From Blastococcus sp. HT6-4 (GTDB lineage: Bacteria; Actinomycetota; Actinomycetes; Mycobacteriales; Geodermatophilaceae), in contig NZ_CP155551.1 of NCBI RefSeq assembly GCF_039679125.1, positions 3,782,001 to 3,846,000 on the forward strand: 64,000 nt of DNA, read 5' to 3'. Shown in pieces: positions 1 through 20,895 of the stretch. The position numbers and the translations under genes were made by a program. The notes beneath the pieces were generated by a model. The model had not been told where the DNA came from. It searched no databases and saw nothing but the letters and a program-made list of their open reading frames with translations. How positions within the stretch are numbered: position 1 is the stretch's first letter; every line of letters starts with the position of its first letter.

Positions 1-586
1 TGCGACCGAAGGTCGTGCGGGCCTCGTAGATGCCGTAGTCGATGTTCGCGCGGAGCGTGTGCAAGGGCACGCGGCCCTCGCGGTAGAACTCCGAACGGCT
101 CATCTCCGTGCCGCCGAGGCGACCGGAGCACTGCACCCGGATGCCCTTGACCTGCGGGCTGCGCTGCGCCGACTGCATCGCCTTGCGCATGGCACGCCGG
201 AAGCTGACCCGGCTGGAGAGCTGCTCGGCGACACCCTGGGCGACCAGCTGCGCATCGGACTCGGGGTTCTTGACCTCGAGGATGTTCAGCTGCACCTGCT
301 TGCCGGTGAGCTTCTCGAGCTCACCGCGGATGCGGTCGGCCTCCGCGCCGCGACGGCCGATGACGATGCCCGGCCGGGCGGTGTGGATGTCGACGCGGAC
401 CCGGTCACGGGTGCGCTCGATCTCGACCTTGGAGATGCCGGCCCGCTCCATGCCCTTGGACATGAGCTTGCGGATCGCGACGTCTTCCTTGACGTAGTCC
501 TTGTACAGCTTGTCCGCGTACCACCGGGACTTGTAGTCGGTGGTGATACCGAGTCGGAACCCGTGCGGGTTGACCTTCTGACCCAC
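1..586 (-). CDS. rpsC: 30S ribosomal protein S3 (3' end outside window)
   Basis: S3 binds 16S rRNA in the head of the small subunit and lines the mRNA entry tunnel. The visible N-terminal 195 codons start [20 protein letters not shown], diagnostic of S3, and include the KH-domain motif [15 protein letters not shown]. The start is GTG at 586-584, which shares one base with the rplV stop (TAGTG), so translation is probably coupled. The gene runs off the left edge, so the C-terminal domain is not seen. It is the last visible gene of the S10 operon. Confidence 0.97.
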   Translation of the reverse strand, partial: MGQKVNPHGFRLGITTDYKSRWYADKLYKDYVKEDVAIRKLMSKGMERAGISKVEIERTRDRVRVDIHTARPGIVIGRRGAEADRIRGELEKLTGKQVQLNILEVKNPESDAQLVAQGVAEQLSSRVSFRRAMRKAMQSAQRSPQVKGIRVQCSGRLGGTEMSRSEFYREGRVPLHTLRANIDYGIYEARTTFGR

Positions 587-1053
587 TAGCGGGTCCCTCC
601 CCTCGTGTTGCTGCTGGACTGCTGGGTCGCCGGGCCGGACTGGCCGGTGTCCCGGCGCGCCTTGCGCGACTTCTGCGCGAGGACGGCGCTGCCGGCGACC
701 TCGCTCACCTCGATGGTGATGTGGCTGGTCCGCTTGTTGATGCGGAACGCCCGGCCCTGCGCACGCGGACGGATCCGCTTGAGCGTGGGGCCCTCGTCGA
801 CGTAGGCGGCGCTGACGACCAGCGCGGCCGGGTCGAGCTGCAGGTTGTGCTCGGCGTTGGCCACCGCGCTGGCGACGACCTTGGCGACGGGCTCACTGGC
901 GGCCTGCGGCGCGAACCGCAGCAGCGCCAGGGCCTCGTCGGTCGGCAGGTAGCGGATCAGGTCCACCACCCGGCGGGCCTTCATGGGGGTCACGCGGACG
1001 AACCGGGCCGTAGCCCGGGCGACCGGTGCCTCCTGTCCCAACTGGGAAGTCAT
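586..1053 (-). CDS. rplV: 50S ribosomal protein L22
   Basis: L22 is a globular 23S rRNA-binding protein whose beta-hairpin reaches into the peptide exit tunnel. The 155-residue product has the core [19 protein letters not shown] and the hairpin segment [21 protein letters not shown] Ser/Thr/Gln-rich C-terminal tail of about 30 residues follows the fold, making it longer than the roughly 110-residue E. coli protein; such tails are common in actinobacteria. It lies 20 bases downstream of rpsS and overlaps the rpsC start by one base. Start is ATG at 1053. Confidence 0.97.
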   Translation of the reverse strand: MTSQLGQEAPVARATARFVRVTPMKARRVVDLIRYLPTDEALALLRFAPQAASEPVAKVVASAVANAEHNLQLDPAALVVSAAYVDEGPTLKRIRPRAQGRAFRINKRTSHITIEVSEVAGSAVLAQKSRKARRDTGQSGPATQQSSSNTRGGTR

Positions 1054-1073
1054 CTGAATCTCTCTCTACCTGG

Positions 1074-1355
1074 TCAGCCGCGCCGGGAGCGGCGGTCGTC
1101 CTTGATGTGCCCGCGGAAGGTGCGCGTGGGCGCGAACTCCCCGAGCTTGTGCCCGACCATCGCCTCGGTCACGAACACCGGGACGTGCTTGCGGCCGTCG
1201 TGCACCGCGAGGGTGTGACCCAGCATGTCGGGGATGATCGTCGAACGGCGTGACCAGGTACGGATCACGTTCTTGGTGCCCTTGGCGTTCTGTGCGTCCA
1301 CCTTGGCGAGCAGGTGGTCGTCGACGAACGGGCCCTTCTTCAGGCTGCGTGGCAT
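1074..1355 (-). CDS. rpsS: 30S ribosomal protein S19
   Basis: S19 pairs with S13 in the head of the small subunit near the A-site tRNA. The 93-residue product is full length and begins [19 protein letters not shown], with the conserved [20 protein letters not shown] and [16 protein letters not shown] segments. It sits between rplB (23-base gap) and rplV (20-base gap) in the standard S10-operon order. The ATG at 1355 is preceded by an AGGAG-type ribosome binding site. Confidence 0.98.
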   Translation of the reverse strand: MPRSLKKGPFVDDHLLAKVDAQNAKGTKNVIRTWSRRSTIIPDMLGHTLAVHDGRKHVPVFVTEAMVGHKLGEFAPTRTFRGHIKDDRRSRRG

Positions 1356-1378
1356 GTCTGTCGGACTCCTTTACCCGC

Positions 1379-2212
<834 letters not shown>

Positions 2213-2285
2213 TGCTGACTCAGTCCCTGTCTTCTATCTCTGGTCCGTGGGTCCGGGGTGGCGGTTGGGCTGGACGCCCAGCCGC

Positions 2286-2588
2286 TCAAACCCCCGGGCC
2301 CCCGAAGATCTCGATGCGGTCGCCGGCAGCCACGGAGACGATGGCGCGCTTGGTGTCCTTGCGCTTCCCCATCTGCGCGCCCCGGCTGCGCTTGCGCTTG
2401 CCCTGACGGTTGATCGTGTTCACGCCGAGGACCTTCACCCTGAAGATCTGCTCGACCGCGATCTTGATCTGCGTCTTGTTGGCGTCCGGTCGCACGATGA
2501 ACGTGTACTGGTTGCCGTCGAGCAGCCCGTAGCTCTTCTCGGAGATGACCGGGGCGAGCAGGACGTCCCGGGGGTCGCGGACGCTCAT
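2286..2588 (-). CDS. rplW: 50S ribosomal protein L23
   Basis: L23 lies at the exit of the polypeptide tunnel and is the docking site for trigger factor and SRP. The 100-residue product has the family core [20 protein letters not shown] followed by [19 protein letters not shown] and the flexible basic loop [20 protein letters not shown]. The ATG start overlaps the rplD stop by four bases (ATGA), which indicates translational coupling. Confidence 0.97.
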   Translation of the reverse strand: MSVRDPRDVLLAPVISEKSYGLLDGNQYTFIVRPDANKTQIKIAVEQIFRVKVLGVNTINRQGKRKRSRGAQMGKRKDTKRAIVSVAAGDRIEIFGGPGV

Positions 2589-3361
2589 GCCTTCTCCTCG
2601 GTGGTCTCTTCGACGGTGCCCTCGCCGGCGGCGGGGGCGATGGACGGGATGCCACCGGGGGTCTCGTGGGTGGCGAGGTCCGGCAGGTCGGTGCCCGAAC
2701 GCTTGCCCTTCACGGGTCCGGCCACGTACTCGGCCAGCGCGGCCTCGGTGAAGATGACCTCGTCGGCCACCAGCACGTCGTAGGTGTTCAGCTGCCCGGC
2801 CTCGATCAGGTGGACCTCCGGCACGTTGCGCAGGCTCACCCAGTTGAGGACGTCGTCCCGGTCGAGCACGATGAGCACGCGCTTGGCCTGGGTGACCGAG
2901 TTCAGCGTGGCCAGGGCCGCCTTCGTCTTCGGGGCGTCCCCGTCGACGAACGCGGAGACCACGTGCACCCGGCCCTCGCGGGCCCGGTCGGAGAGGGCGC
3001 CGCGCAGGGCGGCGGCCTTCATCTTCTTCGGGGTCTTCTGCTCGTAGTTCCGCGGCTGCGGGCCGTGCACGACGCCACCGCCGGCGAACTGCGGAGCGCG
3101 GGTCGAGCCCTGACGGGCGCGACCGGTGCCCTTCTGGCGGTACGGCTTGGCGCCACCACCGCTGACCTGGCCACGCGACTTGGTCGAGTGCGTGCCCTGG
3201 CGGGCAGCGGCCAGCTGGGCCACGACGACCTGGTGCATCAGGGAGACGTTCGCGCTGGCGTCGAAGAGCTCACCGGGCAGCGTGACGCTGCCGGAGGTCT
3301 CCCCCGCCGGGGTGCGGACGTCGACCTGGCGGTCGGTGCGCGTCTCGGTCGACTGGGTCAC
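2585..3361 (-). CDS. rplD: 50S ribosomal protein L4
   Basis: L4 has a tunnel-lining loop and in some bacteria autoregulates the S10 operon. The 258-residue product contains the loop [20 protein letters not shown] followed by [22 protein letters not shown], typical of L4. There is an N-terminal extension of about 20 residues and an acidic, Glu/Thr-rich C-terminal tail (ending EETTEEKA) beyond the 201-residue E. coli length. The GTG start at 3361 overlaps the rplC stop (GTGA). Confidence 0.96.
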   Translation of the reverse strand: MTQSTETRTDRQVDVRTPAGETSGSVTLPGELFDASANVSLMHQVVVAQLAAARQGTHSTKSRGQVSGGGAKPYRQKGTGRARQGSTRAPQFAGGGVVHGPQPRNYEQKTPKKMKAAALRGALSDRAREGRVHVVSAFVDGDAPKTKAALATLNSVTQAKRVLIVLDRDDVLNWVSLRNVPEVHLIEAGQLNTYDVLVADEVIFTEAALAEYVAGPVKGKRSGTDLPDLATHETPGGIPSIAPAAGEGTVEETTEEKA

Positions 3362-4023
3362 TTGTCGTCACTCCCCACGGGGCCACCCTTGACGGCCGAA
3401 CGGACGAGCACGAGGCCGCCCTTCGGGCCGGGGATGGCGCCCTTGATCAGCAGCAGGCCGCGCTCGGCGTCCACCTTGTGGACGTTCAGCGACAGGGTCG
3501 TGGTCTTCACCGCGCCCATGCGGCCGGCCATGCGCAGACCCTTGAAGACGCGGCCGGGGGTGGACGCGCCACCGATGGAGCCCGGCGACCGGTGCTTGCG
3601 CTGGGTGCCGTGCGACGCGCCGAGGCCCTTGAAGCCGTGACGCTTCATGACACCGGCGGTGCCCTTGCCCTTGCTGGTGCCGATGACGTCGACCTTGGCC
3701 ACGCCGTCGAACACGTCGGTGGTCAGCTCCTGGCCGACCGTGTAGCTGCCGGCGTCCGAGGTGCGCAGTTCCACCAGGTGCCGCCGCGGCGTCACGCCCG
3801 CCTTGGTGAAGTGCCCGCCCTCGGGGCGGTTCACCTTGCGCGGGTCGATGTCACCGAAGCCGAGCTGGACGGCCGAGTAGCCGTCGACCTCGGGGGTGCG
3901 CACCTGGGTCACCACACACGGGCCCGCCTTGACGACGGTCACCGGCACGAGGCGGTTGTTCTCGTCGAAAACCTGGGTCATCCCCAGCTTCTCACCGAGG
4001 AGACCGCGAAATGTGCTCGCCAT
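3358..4023 (-). CDS. rplC: 50S ribosomal protein L3
   Basis: L3 is an early-assembly protein whose loop approaches the peptidyl transferase centre. The 221-residue product begins [20 protein letters not shown] and contains the signature [20 protein letters not shown] followed by [15 protein letters not shown]. It is full length. It lies 15 bases after rpsJ and overlaps rplD by four bases at its 3' end. Confidence 0.98.
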   Translation of the reverse strand: MASTFRGLLGEKLGMTQVFDENNRLVPVTVVKAGPCVVTQVRTPEVDGYSAVQLGFGDIDPRKVNRPEGGHFTKAGVTPRRHLVELRTSDAGSYTVGQELTTDVFDGVAKVDVIGTSKGKGTAGVMKRHGFKGLGASHGTQRKHRSPGSIGGASTPGRVFKGLRMAGRMGAVKTTTLSLNVHKVDAERGLLLIKGAIPGPKGGLVLVRSAVKGGPVGSDDK

Positions 4024-4038
4024 GTCTGCTGACTGCCC

Positions 4039-4344
4039 TTACTGGATGTTGACGTCGACCGAGGCCGGCAGGTCGATGCGCATGAGCGCGTCGACCGTCT
4101 TCGGCGTCGGGTCGAGGATGTCGATGAGCCGCTTGTGGGTCCGCATTTCGAAGTGCTCGAAAGAGTCCTTGTACTTGTGCGGAGACCGGATCACGGCATA
4201 GACGTTCTTCTCCGTCGGCAGCGGCACCGGACCGACGACGCGCGCTCCGGTCTTCGTCACCGTTTCCACGATGCGCCGCGCCGAGGCATCGATCGCCTCG
4301 TGGTCGTAGGCCTTCAGCCGGATGCGGATCTTCTGTCCCGCCAT
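4039..4344 (-). CDS. rpsJ: 30S ribosomal protein S10
   Basis: S10 (NusE) is a small-subunit head protein and also an antitermination partner of NusB. The 101-residue product is full length: [20 protein letters not shown] at the start and the signature [20 protein letters not shown] near the end. It is the first gene of the S10 operon and follows the hairpin that closes the str operon. An AGGAG motif precedes the ATG at 4344. I saw no convincing -35/-10 pair in the 80 bases upstream, so the S10 promoter may lie further back or transcription may read through from tuf. Confidence 0.98.
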   Translation of the reverse strand: MAGQKIRIRLKAYDHEAIDASARRIVETVTKTGARVVGPVPLPTEKNVYAVIRSPHKYKDSFEHFEMRTHKRLIDILDPTPKTVDALMRIDLPASVDVNIQ

Positions 4345-4424
4345 CGCCTGTTCTCGCTCCTGCCGATCGGTTGTGAAAGTTCAAGTGGGTCTGCTGACCC
4401 GCGAGTGGGCCCGTGGACCCTTCA

Positions 4425-4457
4425 ACGGGCGGCGGCCGTTCCCCGGCCGCCGCCCGT
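4425..4457 (-). terminator. Hairpin terminator after tuf
   Basis: Two perfectly complementary 13-base GC arms (4425-4437 and 4445-4457) with a 7-base loop begin seven bases past the tuf stop. There is no long U run, as is usual in high-GC actinobacteria. It separates the str operon from the S10 operon. Confidence 0.75.
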
Positions 4458-4464
4458 CGAGGTG

Positions 4465-5658
<1,194 letters not shown>

Positions 5659-5760
5659 TGGGGTTCCTCTCCTCGTGGTTACGCAGGTGGTGCGTGCTCT
5701 GGGGTGGTGGCACTGCTCGGAGAACGCGGGCGGTGGGCCCGCATTCCGGTCGTTCGACTG

Positions 5761-5843
5761 CTACTCGCCGGTCACCTTGGGGGCGACCATGGCTCGATTC
5801 CGGGATCGCTCCGCTCCTCGGGCCACGGACGGCCCTGCGATGC

Positions 5844-5849
<6 letters not shown>
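5761..5849 (-). repeat. Dispersed AGCGAGGAGCGG-type repeat and fusA-tail echo
   Basis: The stretch 5807-5849 is one of four related sequences in the window, reading GAGTGAGCATCGCAG then GAGGAGCGGAGCG on the gene strand and starting on the stop codon of fusA. Just downstream, 5761-5790 is a tiny frame encoding MVAPKVTGE, whose last five residues and stop repeat the fusA C-terminus (KVTGE). I see no other gene in the 185 bases between fusA and tuf; a small GC hairpin (5726-5742) is also there. Confidence 0.5.
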
Positions 5850-7943
<2,094 letters not shown>

Positions 7944-8036
7944 TGCTTCTCCTCTTGGATCAGGTCCGTGTGCGGGTGCCGGGGCTACGACATCGAGAAG
8001 CGCCCCGGGAGTCCCGCCGACGGCGGGCGCTGGTGA

Positions 8037-8507
8037 TTACCAGCGGTAGTGCGCGAAGGCCTTGTTCGACTCGGCCATCTTGTGCGTGTCCTCGCGCCGC
8101 TTGACGGCGGCACCGAGACCGTTGCTGGCGTCGAGCAGCTCGTTCATGAGGCGCTCGGTCATCGTCTTCTCGCGGCGGGCCCGGCTGTACTGGATGAGCC
8201 AGCGCAGGCCGAGGGTCGTGCTGCGGGAGGCGCGGACCTCGACCGGGACCTGGTAGGTCGCGCCACCGACACGGCGGCTGCGGACCTCGAGGGCCGGCTT
8301 GACGTTGTCCAGCGCGCGCTTGAGCGTGACCACCGGGTCGGTGTCGGTCTTGGCGCGGGCACCCTCGAGGGCGCCGTAGACGATCGCCTCGGCGACCGAG
8401 CGCTTGCCGTCGACCAGGACCTTGTTCACCAGCTGGGTCACCAGCGGCGACTGGTACACCGGGTCGGCGACCAGCGGACGCTTCGGCGCGGGGCCCTTGC
8501 GCGGCAT
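8037..8507 (-). CDS. rpsG: 30S ribosomal protein S7
   Basis: S7 nucleates assembly of the 30S head and contacts E-site tRNA. The 156-residue product begins [20 protein letters not shown] and has the signature [20 protein letters not shown], ending [13 protein letters not shown]. This is the usual length. The ATG shares one base with the rpsL stop (TAATG), indicating coupled translation. Confidence 0.98.
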   Translation of the reverse strand: MPRKGPAPKRPLVADPVYQSPLVTQLVNKVLVDGKRSVAEAIVYGALEGARAKTDTDPVVTLKRALDNVKPALEVRSRRVGGATYQVPVEVRASRSTTLGLRWLIQYSRARREKTMTERLMNELLDASNGLGAAVKRREDTHKMAESNKAFAHYRW

Positions 8508-8881
8508 TAGCTCTTCTCCTTCTTCGCGCCGTACCGGCTGCGAGCCTGCTTGCGGTTGCGGACACCCTGGGTGTCCAGCGACCCGCGGATGATCTTGTAG
8601 CGCACGCCGGGCAGGTCTTTCACACGGCCGCCGCGCACGAGCACCATCGAGTGCTCCTGCAGGTTGTGGCCGACGCCCGGGATGTAGGCGGTCACCTCGA
8701 TGCCACTGGTCAGGCGGACGCGAGCGACCTTGCGCAGCGCCGAGTTCGGCTTCTTCGGCGTCGTCGTGTAAACGCGCGTGCAGACTCCGCGACGCTGGGG
8801 CGAACCCTTGAGCGCCGGGGTCTTGGTCTTCTCGACCTTGTCCTCGCGGCCCTTGCGGACCAGCTGGTTGATCGTGGGCAT
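8507..8881 (-). CDS. rpsL: 30S ribosomal protein S12
   Basis: S12 sits at the decoding centre and controls fidelity. The 124-residue product begins [20 protein letters not shown]. The two Lys positions where streptomycin resistance arises (K43 and K88, E. coli numbering) are both wild type in [16 protein letters not shown] and [12 protein letters not shown], so no target-site resistance is visible. It is the first gene of the str operon, with a leader of about 330 bases from the predicted promoter. Confidence 0.98.
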   Translation of the reverse strand: MPTINQLVRKGREDKVEKTKTPALKGSPQRRGVCTRVYTTTPKKPNSALRKVARVRLTSGIEVTAYIPGVGHNLQEHSMVLVRGGRVKDLPGVRYKIIRGSLDTQGVRNRKQARSRYGAKKEKS

Positions 8882-9216
8882 GGGTGGCCTGGATCTCCTA
8901 CCTGCGCTGGGGTGAAGCTGTCGATTTCCTGCTGACTACGTCGTGCTCTGCGGGGTGGTGCTCGGGTGCCGGCTCCTGGCGGAACCTTCCCGACCCCGGC
9001 CGTGTTCCACCGTCCGGTCCACGCGGTCGGGTGTGTCGCCCTCCCCGGGACCGGCCCGTGTCGGACCGAACTCGGTTGCCCCTCGCGACTCGGCGCCGCC
9101 ACCCTCCCCGGCAGGGCCGGGAGGACGGTCCCCGGCGACCTCGAGATTGTCATCTCTGGCCGCCCAGGCGCACCGCGAACGGGAGCAGGCCCAGGGCACC
9201 CTGGGCACGGCTGACC
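8882..9216. other. Intergenic: rpsL leader
   Basis: This stretch between rpsL and the LLM oxidoreductase gene holds no credible gene. It is the predicted untranslated leader of the str operon on the minus strand. An AGGAG lies 13 bases before the rpsL ATG, which is a rather long spacing. No strong hairpin was recognised. Confidence 0.5.
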
Positions 9217-9245
9217 ACGATACCCGCGCCTGCGGAGCCGGTCAA
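9217..9245 (-). promoter_or_regulatory. Predicted sigma-70-type promoter of the str operon
   Basis: On the minus strand TTGACC (9240-9245) and TATCGT (9217-9222) are separated by exactly 17 bases, a close match to the housekeeping consensus (TTGACA-N17-TANNNT). It faces rpsL and lies about 335 bases upstream of its start. Confidence 0.65.
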
Positions 9246-9420
9246 AGCCGGGTGCCTCACACCCGTCGACAGGTCGACCGGGAACGGCGCGGGCGGCAGC
9301 CGGGGTGACCGGACACTACCGGCGCCGGCCTCTCCCGGACAGCTCCACCGGGCCCCCCGTGCCGGGACCGATAGCGTGCGGACGGCGCCAACGGTGGCGC
9401 CGGGAGACAGAGGAGTGCAC

Positions 9421-10461
9421 GTGCGCATCGGCATCCAGGCCAGCTACAGCGGTGGCTTCCAGGAGACGGCGGCGGAGATCCGCGACCTGGAGGCCGCCGG
9501 TCTCGACCTCGCCATGGTGGCCGAGGTCTACACGTTCGACGCGGTGAGCCAGCTGGGGTACCTCGCGGCCGTCACGGAGCGCGTGGAGCTGCTCAGCGGC
9601 ATCCTGCCCATCTACAGCCGGACGCCGGCGCTCACCGCGATGACGGCGGCCGGCCTGGACTTCGTCTCCGGCGGCCGCTTCACCCTCGGCCTGGGCGCCT
9701 CGGGGCCGCAGGTGATCGAGGGCTGGCACGGGCTGCCCTACGACGCGCCGCTGCAGCGCACCCGCGAGGTCGTGGAGATCTGCCGGCAGGTCTGGCGCCG
9801 CGAGCGGCTGGACCACCAGGGCAAGAAGTACAGCGTGCCGCTGCCCGCCGACCAGGGCACCGGCCTCGGCAAGCCGCTGAAGCTGATCAACACGCCGGTG
9901 CGCGAGCGGATCCCGGTCATGCTGGCCGCCCTCGGCCCGAAGAACGTCGAGCTCGCCGCGGAGATCGCCGAGGCGTGGGAGCCGATCTTCTTCGTGCCCG
10001 AGAAGGCGGCGTCGGTGTGGGGCGAGTCCCTGGCCGCCGGCAAGGCCAAGCGCGACCCCGCACTGGGCGACCTGCAGGTGATCACCGGCGTCCCGGTGGC
10101 GATCGGCGACGACGTCGAGGGCATGCTGGACTTCGTCCGGCCGGCGCTCGCCCTCTACATCGGCGGCATGGGCGCCCGCGGCAAGAACTTCTACAACGAC
10201 CTCGCCGTCCGCTACGGCTACGCCGACGAGGCGAAGACGATCCAGGACCTCTACCTCGACGGGAAGAAGGACGAGGCGGCCGCCGCGGTGCCCGACGAGC
10301 TGGTGCGGGCGTCGTCCCTCATCGGTCCCGAGTCCTACGTGGCCGAGCGGATCGCCGCCTTCCGCGAGGCGGGCGTCTCGACGCTGATGCTCCAGCCGCT
10401 CGACGGCAGCCGCGAGGGTCGCCTGAGGACCGTGGAGACGATGAAGCGTCTCGCCGGCTGA
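9421..10461 (+). CDS. LLM-class (F420-dependent) oxidoreductase
   Basis: The 346-residue product is a luciferase-like monooxygenase-fold enzyme of the kind that uses coenzyme F420 or FMN; the substrate is unknown. Family features seen are the N-terminal strand RIGIQASYSGGFQETAAEIR, the segment GGRFTLGLGASGPQVIEGWH typical of F420-dependent LLM enzymes, and PVMLAALGPKNVELAAEIAE. Start is GTG at 9421 because AGGAG lies five bases upstream; the open frame extends further but without family similarity. It is a lone plus-strand gene between two minus-strand core operons, divergent from rpsL and convergent with rpoC, so it is probably a monocistronic unit. F420 use is inferred from the family. Confidence 0.88.
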   Translation: MRIGIQASYSGGFQETAAEIRDLEAAGLDLAMVAEVYTFDAVSQLGYLAAVTERVELLSGILPIYSRTPALTAMTAAGLDFVSGGRFTLGLGASGPQVIEGWHGLPYDAPLQRTREVVEICRQVWRRERLDHQGKKYSVPLPADQGTGLGKPLKLINTPVRERIPVMLAALGPKNVELAAEIAEAWEPIFFVPEKAASVWGESLAAGKAKRDPALGDLQVITGVPVAIGDDVEGMLDFVRPALALYIGGMGARGKNFYNDLAVRYGYADEAKTIQDLYLDGKKDEAAAAVPDELVRASSLIGPESYVAERIAAFREAGVSTLMLQPLDGSREGRLRTVETMKRLAG

Positions 10462-10575
10462 GCACCCCGCGCCGCGCCTCCTCCCCCACCGCCGCGCGTC
10501 CTCCCTCACCGTCCGCGCTGGGGGAGGACGCGCCACGATCAGGTCACCTGATCCCGGCGCACCCGCCCCGGCACG

Positions 10576-10617
10576 CGAAAGGGCCCCGCAGGTCAGCCGA
10601 CCTGCGGGGCCCTTTCG
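10576..10617. terminator. Bidirectional hairpin terminator (LLM / rpoC)
   Basis: A perfect 19-base inverted repeat (10576-10594 and 10599-10617) with a 4-base loop lies between the convergent LLM gene and rpoC. The arms begin CGAAAGGGCCCC and end GGGGCCCTTTCG, giving short U-rich ends on both strands. Confidence 0.88.
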
Positions 10618-10637
10618 TCACTGCCTAGGCGAGGGGA

Positions 10638-14543
<3,906 letters not shown>

Positions 14544-14636
14544 GGTGGTGACCCCTTTCCGGGGCTAGTTCTTCGCTTCTAGGTCAGAGGTGGGGAGCCG
14601 GCCGGCCCCGATGGCTCGGGGCCGGCCGGCGGCCGA

Positions 14637-18146
<3,510 letters not shown>

Positions 18147-18345
18147 GATGCGTCCTTCCAAGGACCTCACGACGTGCGGGCGGTGTGCTGCGGGGTCGTC
18201 CTGGGTCGTCGTCGGTAATGGCGAGGCTGTCCGCGACGGCCGTACGCCCTGCGACGGGTCAGCGCGGGAGTCACCCGGAGGATTCCCGGGCACCCGTCGT
18301 GACCCGTCTTGGCGGGCAGGCAGTCAGAGGGCAGCGCAACAGGAG

Positions 18346-18374
18346 ACCCTACCCCTGCTCTTGCGCGTTGTCCA
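18346..18374 (-). promoter_or_regulatory. Predicted promoter for rpoBC
   Basis: On the minus strand TGGACA (18369-18374) and TAGGGT (18346-18351) are spaced by 17 bases, a good actinobacterial sigma-70-type match. It lies about 200 bases upstream of the rpoB TTG within the 535-base gap after rplL. It implies that rpoBC can be transcribed independently of the ribosomal protein genes. Confidence 0.6.
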
Positions 18375-18559
18375 CGCGGGGGGTACCGGTGCGACCGGCA
18401 CCACATCCCGGGACGCGCGGGCCCGGGATGACCGGGGCCGGCGGGGTGTGCGCCGGCTCCATGATGCCAGCCGGCCGTCGTCACCGGGACCGCCACGCCG
18501 AGGGGCAGGACCCCTCCTCCCCGCCCTCCCGCGCCCGGGGACGGGACCTGCGCACATGC

Positions 18560-18597
18560 CACAGGGGCCGCCCTCCGTGCGGAGGACGGCCCCTGTG
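18560..18597 (-). terminator. Hairpin after rplL
   Basis: Seventeen-base arms (18560-18576 and 18581-18597) with one mismatch and a GTGC loop lie 84 bases past the rplL stop and upstream of the predicted rpoB promoter. There is no U run. It probably terminates or attenuates transcription from rplJL into rpoBC. Confidence 0.6.
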
Positions 18598-18681
18598 CGG
18601 GGTGGTGCGATCCCCGGCTCACGCCGGGGAGGGGTCACGTGACCGTGACGTACCCGGCGATCGAGACCGCCGGGCAGGGGG

Positions 18682-19074
18682 TCACTTGACGGTGACGGTG
18701 GCGCCGGCGCCCTCGAGAGCGGCCTTGGCCTTCTCGGCGGCGTCCTTGGCGACCTTCTCCAGGACCGGCTTCGGCGCGTTGTCGACCAGGTCCTTGGCCT
18801 CCTTGAGGCCGAGCGAGGTCAGGCCGCGCACCTCCTTGATGACCTGGATCTTCTTGTCGCCAGCAGCCTCGAGGATGACGTCGAACTCGTCCTGCTCGGC
18901 GGCGGCCTCGTCGCCACCGCCGCCGCCACCGGCGGCCGGGGCGGCCGCGACGGCGACCGGGGCAGCCGCGGTGACGTCGAACGTCTCCTCGAACTGCTTC
19001 ACGAAGTCGGACAGCTCGAGGAGGGTCATCTCCTTGAAGGCGTCGAGCAGCTCGGCGCTGGAAAGCTTGGCCAT
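18682..19074 (-). CDS. rplL: 50S ribosomal protein L7/L12
   Basis: L7/L12 is the multicopy stalk protein that recruits translational GTPases. The 130-residue acidic product has the N-terminal dimerisation helix ([20 protein letters not shown]), an Ala/Gly-rich hinge (about residues 40-58, with five consecutive Gly) and the C-terminal domain [20 protein letters not shown] with the conserved GTPase-contact Lys residues. It lies 17 bases after rplJ, as expected for the L10-L12 operon. Confidence 0.98.
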   Translation of the reverse strand: MAKLSSAELLDAFKEMTLLELSDFVKQFEETFDVTAAAPVAVAAAPAAGGGGGGDEAAAEQDEFDVILEAAGDKKIQVIKEVRGLTSLGLKEAKDLVDNAPKPVLEKVAKDAAEKAKAALEGAGATVTVK

Positions 19075-19091
19075 GGTGTCTCCTTCTGGGA

Positions 19092-19718
19092 TCAGTCGTC
19101 GCTGGCCGCGTCGGCGGCCGGCGATTCGGTGGCCTCGGCGGCCGTGTCAGGGGTGGTGTCGGCAGCAGCGGTCTCGGCGGCGGGAGCCTCGGCAGCCGGT
19201 GCGTCGGCGGCCTTCTTCTCCTGCAGCGCGGCGGCCAGCCGGGCGACCTGCGACAGCGGGGCCTGGAACAGCCCGGCAGCCTTGGTCAGGTTGCCCTTCA
19301 TCGCGCCGGCCAGCTTGGCCAGCAGGACCTCACGGCTCTCGACGTCGGCGAGGCGGGTGACCTCGGCGGCGTCGACCGTGCGGCCCTCGACCACGCCGCC
19401 CTTGACGACGAGCAGCGGGTGGGCGCGCGCGAAGTCACGGATGGCCTTGGCGGCGTTCACCGGGTCGCCCTGGATGAAGGCGATCGCGGTGGGGCCGTTG
19501 AGCAGCGGGCCCAGGTCGGAGAACCCGATCTGGTCCGCCGCACGCTTCGTCAGGGTGTTCTTGACGACGGCGTAGCTGCTGCCCTCACCGAGGGAACGGC
19601 GCAGCTGGGTCAGCTGGGCCACGGTCAGCCCGCGGTACTCGGTGAGCACCGCTGCGCTGGACGACTGGAACCGCTCGGTGATCTCGTCGATCACCGCGGC
19701 CTTCGCCTGCGTGGGCAT
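19092..19718 (-). CDS. rplJ: 50S ribosomal protein L10
   Basis: L10 anchors the L7/L12 dimers to the ribosome and usually autoregulates its operon by binding the mRNA leader. The 208-residue product starts [20 protein letters not shown] at the ATG at 19718, preceded by GAGAGGAGG; an upstream in-frame ATG at 19841 would add 41 arginine-rich residues that do not belong to the family. The C-terminal 50 residues form a long Ala/Glu/Asp/Thr-rich low-complexity tail ([16 protein letters not shown]...), longer than the E. coli protein (165 residues). Confidence 0.96.
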   Translation of the reverse strand: MPTQAKAAVIDEITERFQSSSAAVLTEYRGLTVAQLTQLRRSLGEGSSYAVVKNTLTKRAADQIGFSDLGPLLNGPTAIAFIQGDPVNAAKAIRDFARAHPLLVVKGGVVEGRTVDAAEVTRLADVESREVLLAKLAGAMKGNLTKAAGLFQAPLSQVARLAAALQEKKAADAPAAEAPAAETAAADTTPDTAAEATESPAADAASDD

Positions 19719-19775
19719 GGGCCTCCTCTCGTCTGTCGGGCGACCTCTGGCCGCGGCACGACGACGGGCGATCGA

Positions 19776-19819
19776 CGCCCCGGAGACACGAAACGCCCCG
19801 GCGCAGGGCGCACGGGGCG
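19776..19819 (-). promoter_or_regulatory. Candidate L10 leader / attenuator
   Basis: In the untranslated leader before rplJ, on the gene strand, one CGCCCCG (19813-19819) is followed by two CGGGGCG copies (19794-19800 and 19782-19776). Pairing with the first gives a stem followed by UUUC, like an attenuator; pairing with the second would be mutually exclusive. A -10-like TATCCT lies at 19943-19948. L10 leaders are known to be bound by L10-L12; this assignment rests on position and base pairing only. Confidence 0.4.
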
Positions 19820-20026
19820 AAGGGCGGGCGCACATCGGCACCCGACTCTCGAACCGTCCTCCTGCGCGGGCCGCCCGGTATCCGGGCCCTTCGATCGCAC
19901 GCGGACGTGCGACGACCAGCGGTCTTGGGGGGAACAGCCAGAAGGATACGCCATCCGGTGGCGCCGGCGGCGACCACCCGGTCGGAAGGGACGTGGATCA
20001 CGCGAACCCACCCCCGGGACGGCGGA

Positions 20027-20056
20027 GGCCCCGCCGCGCAGCTGCGCGGCGGGGCC
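20027..20056 (-). terminator. Hairpin terminator after rplA
   Basis: Perfect 13-base GC arms (20027-20039 and 20044-20056) around an AGCT loop begin 14 bases past the rplA stop. It separates rplKA from the rplJL leader. Confidence 0.75.
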
Positions 20057-20070
20057 CCTTCGGTCGCGTG

Positions 20071-20790
20071 TCAGGCGGTCGGCTCGTCCACCGTGAGGTT
20101 GCGGGTGCGGTTCGGGTCGACCGGGATGCCCGGGCCCATCGTCGTGGAGATGGTGACCTTCTTGACGTACCGGCCCTTGGCGGCGGCGGGCTTGGCCCGG
20201 AGCACCTCGTCGAGCGCGGCGGCGTAGTTCTCGACCAGCTTGGTCTGGTCGAACGACGTCTTGCCGATCACCAGGTGCAGGTTGGCCTGCTTGTCGACGC
20301 GGAAGTTGATCTTCCCGCCCTTGATGTCGTTGACGGCCTTGGTGACGTCGGGGGTCACGGTGCCGGTCTTCGGGTTCGGCATCAGGCCGCGGGGGCCGAG
20401 GATGCGGGCGATCCGGCCGACCTTGGCCATCTGGTCCGGCGTCGCGATCGCCGCGTCGAAGTCCAGGAAGCCGCCCTGGATGCGCTCGATCAGGTCGTCG
20501 GAGCCCACGACGTCGGCGCCGGCGGCCTCGGCCTCGGCGGCCTTGTCACCGGTCGCGAAGACGATGACGCGGGCGGTCTTGCCGGTGCCGTGGGGCAGGT
20601 TGACCGTGCCACGGACCATCTGGTCGGCCTTGCGCGGGTCGACACCCAGCCGCATGGCGACCTCGACGGTGGCGTCGTAGGCGGTCGTCGACGTCTCCTT
20701 GGCCAGCGAGGCGGCCTGGAGCGGGGTGTACAGGTTGTCGCGGTCGACCTTGTCGGCCGCGGCGCGGAACTTCTTGCCGTGCTTCGCCAT
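20071..20790 (-). CDS. rplA: 50S ribosomal protein L1
   Basis: L1 forms the mobile stalk that helps release E-site tRNA. The 239-residue product has the L1 signature [20 protein letters not shown] and the C-terminal [17 protein letters not shown]. It starts [20 protein letters not shown] at ATG 20790, 105 bases after rplK, and ends at a strong hairpin. Length is typical. Confidence 0.98.
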   Translation of the reverse strand: MAKHGKKFRAAADKVDRDNLYTPLQAASLAKETSTTAYDATVEVAMRLGVDPRKADQMVRGTVNLPHGTGKTARVIVFATGDKAAEAEAAGADVVGSDDLIERIQGGFLDFDAAIATPDQMAKVGRIARILGPRGLMPNPKTGTVTPDVTKAVNDIKGGKINFRVDKQANLHLVIGKTSFDQTKLVENYAAALDEVLRAKPAAAKGRYVKKVTISTTMGPGIPVDPNRTRNLTVDEPTA

Positions 20791-20895
20791 GGTGATTCCT
20801 CTCCGGGCTGCGCCCGGTCGTGTGGTGCACGGGCCGGCGTGGCCCTCCCACAGTTGCTGCTGGAGCGGCCCGCTGCGTGCGCAACGGGATCCTGC

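Noticed and set aside
8884-9420. N-terminal extension of the LLM oxidoreductase
   Set aside because: The extension is Arg/Pro-rich, lies over the predicted rpsL promoter and leader, and AGGAG sits just before GTG 9421.
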